Source of the DNA: JBBTQE01 sp038065775 | Lineage (GTDB): Bacteria; Patescibacteriota; Patescibacteriia; Magasanikbacterales; GWA2-37-8 | NCBI GenBank assembly: GCA_038065775.1 | Contig: JBBTQE010000057.1 | Location: forward strand, 1 to 10,024 | DNA: 10,024 bases | Reading direction: 5' to 3' | Part shown: positions 6,775 through 10,024 of the stretch, one piece after another | Layout: each line of letters opens with the position of its first letter | How positions within the stretch are numbered: position 1 is the stretch's first letter | Program-made: the position numbers and the translations under genes | The notes under the pieces: generated by a model | The model's database searches: none | What the model was told of the DNA's origin: nothing | The model's input: only the letters and a program-made list of their open reading frames with translations

Positions 6775-6801
6775 GGTATCATATATGAAATATATGATAC
6801 C
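6775..6801. repeat. Perfect 12-bp inverted repeat with 3-base spacer
   Basis: GGTATCATATAT at 6775-6786 and ATATATGATACC at 6790-6801 are exact reverse complements around GAA. It lies between the divergent tRNA-Gly(TCC) and lipoprotein genes. There is no T tract, so it is not a terminator; an operator or cruciform site is possible. On the minus strand its outer arm resembles the tRNA-Gly 5' end (GC-G/A-GGTATC-G/A-TATA), so it might derive from a partial tRNA copy. Confidence 0.7.
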
Positions 6802-6851
6802 TGCGATGAGTGAAATACTATACTCGCGTTTGGCGACTATTGTATAAAAAT

Positions 6852-6880
6852 TTTACAAAATGGTCAATAGGATATACAAT
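6852..6880 (+). promoter_or_regulatory. Predicted promoter for the lipoprotein gene
   Basis: TTTACA (6852-6857) and TACAAT (6875-6880), each five of six matches to consensus, are 17 bases apart. Transcription would begin near 6887. This rules out the upstream in-frame start at 6860 and supports the ATG at 6914, with a leader of about 27 bases lacking a Shine-Dalgarno motif. Confidence 0.6.
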
Positions 6881-6913
6881 AAAAAAAACTATAAATCAAC
6901 TACCAAATATTTT

Positions 6914-7369
6914 ATGGCTCAAAAGAACCGCATACTGGGGGGGCTAATCATGGGGGCTTTGATTCTGACCGGAGTCGGATGCCTCAACAAAAACAAAGAA
7001 ATTTTCAAACCGCCGCTAACCACCGCCGCTGATATTCAGATCGCCGACCAAAATCTCGAGCCAGACAATCGGCTGAATATTTCAAAAATTGTCACGCCTG
7101 TAGACGGATGGATTAGCATTCACGCCGTGAATGACGCCGGACTTATAGGCGACGCAATCGGGGTGACACAAGTCAGCATGGGCGAGTCAAAAAATACAAA
7201 GGTGATCATCAGCGACAAAACTCGACTGACTCAAAATTTGGCGGCAATGCTTCGCCATAATAAAGGGGAAAAAAATCTGTTTGAATTGGACAAAGACGGC
7301 CCGGTTATAATTGACCAACAAGTAATCATGAGGAAATTCACAATATTAAACTTTACCGATGTTAAATAA
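6914..7369 (+). CDS. Probable lipoprotein with DUF7282-like domain
   Basis: The product is 151 residues. It begins with a signal-like segment MAQKNRILGGLIMGALILT leading to Cys23 in the sequence TGVGC. This resembles a lipobox but lacks the usual Leu at -3, so lipidation is likely but not certain. The mature part contains PVDGWISIHAVNDAG, then IGDAIGVTQVSMG, a stretch around LAAMLRHNKGEKNLFELDKDGPVI and VIMRKFTI. These match the order of conserved blocks I recall for DUF7282, a small beta-rich extracytoplasmic domain of unknown function. The gene stands alone, with its own promoter and a strong terminator. Its stop is four bases from the stop of the convergent PAP2 gene. No partner is evident. 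Confidence 0.75.
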   Translation: MAQKNRILGGLIMGALILTGVGCLNKNKEIFKPPLTTAADIQIADQNLEPDNRLNISKIVTPVDGWISIHAVNDAGLIGDAIGVTQVSMGESKNTKVIISDKTRLTQNLAAMLRHNKGEKNLFELDKDGPVIIDQQVIMRKFTILNFTDVK

Positions 7370-7373
7370 TGGC

Positions 7374-8129
7374 TCACCGGATCGGTTGCGCCGGCTTTTC
7401 CGGCGCGCTTTTTTCTTTCCATTCAAGCCAGCCGATGCTTACTGACAAAATCATAACTCCAACCATATATCCTGCCCAAACATCGCTTAAATAATGCACG
7501 CCTAAATAAATTCTGCTGAATCCTACGGCCAAAATCAATAAAAGCCCGACAAAAGCCGCGTTTATTTTGTGATTCCATTTCTTAAAAATTTTCCAAAAAA
7601 AATAGATCAAAAAACCATAGAGGGTTATGGACATTGCCGCGTGCCCGCTTGGAAACGACCACGAATCGGCGAAAAAAACCGGCAACAGACCGGACGGCCT
7701 TGGACGCGCCCAGATTTCTTTAAGAAATGTGAGCGCGAAAAAACTCGTGGCAAGCGACGCGGCAAAAGGAATAATGTATTTTCTTTTTTTCAGAATCCAA
7801 AACAAAACGCAAACGCCGAGAGCGAGCGGCGCCACAACATGCGCATCACCCAAAAATGTTATCCAAATAAAAACTTTTACCGTGAGCGGATGGCGAAAAG
7901 TGTAAAGCAGGTTTGAAAATGCGTAATCAATGTTAAGCGTGTAATCGTTCATTGCCGAAGTTGATATAAAAGAAAGAGCCGCGTAGCCGAAAACAAACAG
8001 CAGAACAGTCAAGGTGAGGCCGGAAGATTTGTTTAAATCTATTCTCTTCTTTAAAAATGCAAATAAATAAGCAAAGGGGGAGAAATGCTCCAATTTGGCG
8101 ATAATAGAATTTATATAATCGGTAAACAT
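7374..8129 (-). CDS. PAP2-superfamily membrane phosphatase
   Basis: This 251-residue integral membrane protein has about six hydrophobic helices. All three parts of the PAP2 active site are present: K137-x6-R144-P145, P160-S-G-H163, and S205-R206-x5-H212-x3-D216. H212 is the expected nucleophile and H163 the acid/base. Family members remove phosphate from lipid phosphates such as phosphatidic acid or undecaprenyl diphosphate at the outer face of the membrane. The exact substrate cannot be read from sequence. A role in recycling carrier lipid would fit the flippase elsewhere in the window, but that is inference. The ATG at 8129 begins almost exactly where transcription is predicted to start. 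The C-terminal tail EKSAPEKPAQPIR is encoded over the neighbour's terminator hairpin. Confidence 0.95.
   Translation of the reverse strand: MFTDYINSIIAKLEHFSPFAYLFAFLKKRIDLNKSSGLTLTVLLFVFGYAALSFISTSAMNDYTLNIDYAFSNLLYTFRHPLTVKVFIWITFLGDAHVVAPLALGVCVLFWILKKRKYIIPFAASLATSFFALTFLKEIWARPRPSGLLPVFFADSWSFPSGHAAMSITLYGFLIYFFWKIFKKWNHKINAAFVGLLLILAVGFSRIYLGVHYLSDVWAGYMVGVMILSVSIGWLEWKEKSAPEKPAQPIR
7388..7414 (+). terminator. Terminator of the lipoprotein gene, inside the PAP2 gene's 3' end
   Basis: GCGCCGG (7388-7394) and CCGGCGC (7400-7406) form a seven-pair GC stem with a five-base loop, followed by GC and six T. There is no T run on the minus side. The hairpin lies within the last codons of the convergent PAP2 gene, which therefore ends in a Pro/Ala/Lys-rich tail. 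Confidence 0.85.
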
Positions 8130-8136
8130 AGGCTTA

Positions 8137-8164
8137 ATTATACAACAAATATCACTTTAATCAA
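8137..8164 (-). promoter_or_regulatory. Predicted promoter of the PAP2 gene, giving a leaderless mRNA
   Basis: On the minus strand TTGATT (8159-8164) is 16 bases before a perfect TATAAT (8137-8142). Transcription should start about seven bases further, at or next to the ATG at 8127-8129. No Shine-Dalgarno sequence is present. Confidence 0.55.
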
Positions 8165-8176
8165 GCTGTTCTGCTA

Positions 8177-8204
8177 TTGACAAAAATAACCCAAATGTTA
8201 TTAT
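8177..8204 (+). promoter_or_regulatory. Strong predicted promoter for the small acidic gene
   Basis: A perfect TTGACA (8177-8182) is 16 bases before TATTAT (8199-8204), which has a TGT extended -10. It diverges from the PAP2 promoter, with 12 bases between the two -35 boxes. The transcript would start near 8211 and end at the terminator about 190 bases on. Confidence 0.62.
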
Positions 8205-8237
8205 GATATGTGAAGTTTTAATTACTAACTCAGCAGT

Positions 8238-8369
8238 ATGTTGTCAAATTTCAATTTTGACGAGGAAAATTTAATCGCGGGCGATGACGAAGATGCTGAT
8301 GAAAAAGTAGGAACCGACGAAAAAACAGACGGCGGAGACGACAAAGAAGACGAAGACGAAACCATATAA
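8238..8369 (+). CDS. Short, highly acidic hypothetical protein (43 residues)
   Basis: ATG at 8238 opens 43 codons ending in TAA at 8367-8369. The product starts MLSNFNFDEENLIAGDDEDA and continues as an almost uninterrupted mix of D, E, K, G and T, ending KEDEDETI, with a strongly negative net charge. There is no membrane segment or cysteine, and it is probably disordered. I do not recognise a family. Support for a real gene comes from a near-consensus promoter about 30 bases upstream and a 12-bp terminator stem just after the stop. The long acidic run would also be unlikely by chance. No ribosome binding site is visible. A non-coding RNA occupying the same transcript is the main alternative. 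Confidence 0.6.
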   Translation: MLSNFNFDEENLIAGDDEDADEKVGTDEKTDGGDDKEDEDETI

Positions 8370-8373
8370 TGCA

Positions 8374-8401
8374 AAAATCCCCCGAGCAATCGGGGGATTT
8401 T
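8374..8401. terminator. Bidirectional terminator with a GCAA tetraloop
   Basis: A 12-pair perfect stem (8374-8385 with 8390-8401, core TCCCCCGA/TCGGGGGA) closes on GCAA, a stable GNRA loop. A and T tracts on both sides let it end both the small acidic gene (+) and efp (-), which converge here. Confidence 0.9.
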
Positions 8402-8413
8402 AATTTTCAAAAA

Positions 8414-8974
8414 TTAAGCTCTCGCGGAATATTCACCGGTTTCGGTGTTAACAAGTAATTCTTCGCCTTCTTTTATAAATATAGGCGCCTGAATTTTTAA
8501 ACCGTTATCCAGAACAATCTCCTTGGTCACATTGCCCGAAGCCGTATCGCCTTTAACCGCCGGCGGAGCCTCAACTACTTTATACTTAATTTTTTTGGGA
8601 ATTTGAATGTTTACCGGCGTGCCTTCGTACAAACCGACGACGACATCAATGCCTTCTTTAAAATATTTCGCGTCATCGCCGATAAAATCTCCGCTCATTT
8701 CAATCTGTTCGTATGTATCCATATTCATGAAAGCAAAATTCTCCCCGCTCTTATACAAATACTGCATGGTCCTAAAATCAACCTGCACGATATCAATGGT
8801 TTCACTTGTCTTATAAGTAATCTCAATCACTTTATTCGTGCTCAAGCTCTTCATTCTTGTGCGCACAAAAGCCGCGCCCTTGCCGGGATTAACATGCTGA
8901 AATTCAGTCACAACATACAAATCATTTTGATGGCGGATAACCACTCCTTTCCGCACTTCTGATGTTGATGCCAT
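8414..8974 (-). CDS. efp: Translation elongation factor P
   Basis: This 186-residue protein has standard EF-P length and its three-domain order. The N-terminal KOW-like domain carries the loop VNPGKGAAFVRTRMKSL with Lys32 at the tip, equivalent to the modified lysine of the E. coli protein. The central domain includes TMQYLYKSGENFAFMNMDTYEQIEM. The C-terminal OB domain contains VKGDTASGNVTKEIVLDNGLKIQAPIFI and a final GEYSARA. EF-P enters the ribosomal E site and relieves stalling at consecutive prolines. The GenX-like gene directly upstream would supply the enzyme that modifies Lys32. A 102-base inverted-repeat element lies 10 bases before the start codon. No Shine-Dalgarno sequence is visible. 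Confidence 0.97.
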   Translation of the reverse strand: MASTSEVRKGVVIRHQNDLYVVTEFQHVNPGKGAAFVRTRMKSLSTNKVIEITYKTSETIDIVQVDFRTMQYLYKSGENFAFMNMDTYEQIEMSGDFIGDDAKYFKEGIDVVVGLYEGTPVNIQIPKKIKYKVVEAPPAVKGDTASGNVTKEIVLDNGLKIQAPIFIKEGEELLVNTETGEYSARA

Positions 8975-8984
8975 AGTAAAATAA

Positions 8985-9086
8985 ATTAATTGTATAAATT
9001 ATGTTTTTGCGGCTTATGGTCGCCGAAGCGACCATGCCTGAGCTCTCGCGAGCGAGGAAAGCAAAAACATTATTTACACAATTAAT
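8985..9086. repeat. Inverted-repeat (MITE-like) element between the GenX-type gene and efp
   Basis: The 26 bases at 8985-9010 (ATTAATTGTATAAATT...) and 9061-9086 are inverted copies with two mismatches. The 50-base centre holds two further hairpins: ATGGTCGC/GCGACCAT with a CGAA loop (9016-9035) and GCTC/GAGC with a TCGC loop (9042-9053). An alternative reading is a 90-bp element, 8991-9080, beginning TGT and ending ACA with 20-bp ends, flanked by ATTAAT on both sides as a 6-bp target duplication. The right ATTAAT contains the stop codon of the GenX-type gene. No transposase is present. Confidence 0.72.
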
Positions 9087-10024
9087 AGCCCAATTGGTCG
9101 GCAACCGACTGAAAAATTACTTCATTTAAATCCTTAGCGCCGGTAAACAATAATACCATGCGATCCACACCCAACGCAATACCCCCGGCAGAGCCGTTGC
9201 CAATCCCCGATTTCAGAGCTGAAATGAAATCAGGATCAACCGGCCATGTCTCTTTGCCAAGTTTTTCGCGTTTTTTTCTGTCATCCTCCAAACGGTTTCG
9301 CTGTTCCTCCGCGTCGGTAAGTTCGCCAAAGGCATTCGCTATTTCCAAACCACCAACATACAATTCAAACCTCTCGGCATAGCGGCTATCATCGCATAAT
9401 TTTGAAAGCGATGCCATTATTGCCGGATAATCATAAATAAAAACGGGTCGTTCCAAGCCGAGCTTGGGTTCAATCTCGTTTAAAAATATTTTATAAAAAA
9501 TATTTTCATATTCTTCGTTTTCCGCGACCGCGTATCCCCTGCTTTCAGCCAAACTTCTCATTTTCTCTGAATCCAAATATCCGTCTAAATCCGCGCCAAC
9601 ATATTTTTGCCAGATTTCTTTCATGCTGAACCGATCCCATGCACAGTTAATTTCAGCGCCATTTATTCTGTCATCCAGAGCTACAGCGAGGGATCTCTGT
9701 CGGTCTGGTGAATTGGACAGAGATTCCTCACCCACTTCGGGGGATTCGGAATGACAAACGGCTCTTAAATTTCTTAATCTCTTAATTTTCAACTTCTTTC
9801 CAATGCGCTTAAATAAATTTTCCGTGTCATCCATAATTTCTTGATAACTTCCGGGCGCGCGATACCATTCAATCATGGTGAATTCAGTGTTGTGGTTGCC
9901 GCCAAACTGCTCAAAATTCCTGAAGCATTTGGTAACGCAAAAAATCTTTTCATAACCGGACGCCAGCAATTTTTTCAACGCAAACTCCGGCGAAGTATGA
10001 AGGTAAAATTTTTCTTTTTTTCCG
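9082..10024 (-). CDS. epmA: EF-P lysine lysyltransferase, GenX/EpmA-type, 5' end beyond window
   Basis: About 313 codons of a class II lysyl-tRNA-synthetase-like protein are visible; the frame is open to the window edge, so the true start lies outside. Motif 2 region: YLHTSPEFALKKLLASGYEK, then FRNFEQFGGNHNTEFTMIEW. Later blocks are VFIYDYPAIMASLSKL, AERFELYVGGLEIANAFGEL, DAEEQRNRLEDDRKKREKLG and motif 3, GIALGVDRMVLLF. The EWYR, DYPA and GLEIANAFGELTDAEEQ wording fits EpmA/GenX rather than true LysRS, and no tRNA-binding domain would fit in the expected length. The enzyme attaches (beta-)lysine to Lys32 of EF-P, whose gene follows. Counting from a TTG at 9976-9978, residues 75-103 come from a palindromic repeat inserted in frame. 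Confidence 0.88.
   Translation of the reverse strand, partial: GKKEKFYLHTSPEFALKKLLASGYEKIFCVTKCFRNFEQFGGNHNTEFTMIEWYRAPGSYQEIMDDTENLFKRIGKKLKIKRLRNLRAVCHSESPEVGEESLSNSPDRQRSLAVALDDRINGAEINCAWDRFSMKEIWQKYVGADLDGYLDSEKMRSLAESRGYAVAENEEYENIFYKIFLNEIEPKLGLERPVFIYDYPAIMASLSKLCDDSRYAERFELYVGGLEIANAFGELTDAEEQRNRLEDDRKKREKLGKETWPVDPDFISALKSGIGNGSAGGIALGVDRMVLLFTGAKDLNEVIFQSVADQLGY
9670..9755. repeat. 86-bp palindromic element inserted in frame in the GenX-type gene
   Basis: The ends GTCATCCAGA (9670-9679) and TCGGAATGAC (9746-9755) pair at eight of ten positions. Inside, 9686-9701 pairs with 9716-9731 at 14 Watson-Crick positions plus one G-T around a 14-base loop. Read with the gene it encodes 29 residues (C75 to D103, including SPEVGEESLSNSPDRQRSL). 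These are polar and unlike the aminoacyl-synthetase fold around them, which resumes at RINGAEINCAWDRFSMKEIW. The pattern resembles the in-gene palindromic elements of Rickettsia, though I cannot show common origin. Confidence 0.8.

Noticed and set aside
8225..8410. Minus-strand Ser-rich frame opposite the acidic mini-gene.
   Set aside because: It is the antisense of the acidic run and the terminator; a low-complexity Ser run is expected from reversed GAN/GAC codons.
9158..9382. Plus-strand frame opposite the GenX-type gene.
   Set aside because: Shadow frame; the minus strand carries clear conserved synthetase motifs over the same bases.

Overview
The window looks like a chromosomal segment from an AT-rich bacterium with small, tightly packed genes. 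It is most likely a member of the Candidate Phyla Radiation (Patescibacteria). That placement is inference. It rests on the two near-identical Cys-containing C-terminal modules of the FecR-domain protein, the ECF sigma/FecR pair, a GenX-type EF-P lysyltransferase beside efp, and three tRNAs without encoded CCA. Shine-Dalgarno sequences are scarce; the sigma gene has the only clear one. The genetic code appears standard: the long reading frames contain no internal TGA, and the one TGA stop (flippase gene) is followed directly by TAA.

Layout. Positions 1-607 (+): 3' part of a HEPN-domain gene overlapping an MNT-type nucleotidyltransferase gene, a toxin-antitoxin style pair. 815-3378 (+): a Wzx/MATE-like polysaccharide flippase and an AI-2E/PerM family membrane protein, each with its own extended -10 promoter, closed by a bidirectional terminator. 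3426-4254 (-): initiator tRNA-Met(CAT), tRNA-Gly(GCC), and a gene with an N-terminal helix-turn-helix split by an in-frame TAG. 4388-6566 (-): an ECF sigma factor overlapping a membrane-anchored FecR-domain protein, probably a signalling pair. 6659-6729 (-): tRNA-Gly(TCC). 6914-7369 (+): a probable lipoprotein with a DUF7282-like domain. 7374-8129 (-): a PAP2 phosphatase. 8238-8369 (+): a 43-residue acidic mini-protein with its own promoter and terminator. 8414-10024 (-): EF-P and, upstream in the same direction, a GenX/EpmA-type EF-P lysyltransferase that runs off the right edge.

Functional threads. Envelope functions dominate: flippase, PerM-like protein, lipoprotein, PAP2 phosphatase and the FecR-domain protein with predicted external modules. 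A second thread is translation: three tRNAs, EF-P and its probable modifying enzyme.

The most unusual items are not the genes. One is an 86-bp palindromic element at 9670-9755, inserted in frame inside the GenX coding sequence. Another is a 26-bp imperfect inverted repeat pair at 8985-9086, between the GenX gene and efp, that looks like a miniature transposon with a possible 6-bp target duplication. Others are an initiator tRNA with A1/A72 and C33, the gene interrupted by one stop codon whose tail overlaps a tRNA, and the short acidic gene with its isolated transcription unit. No CRISPR array, full-length transposase gene, rRNA or origin is visible. No stretch over 300 bases lacks a gene.
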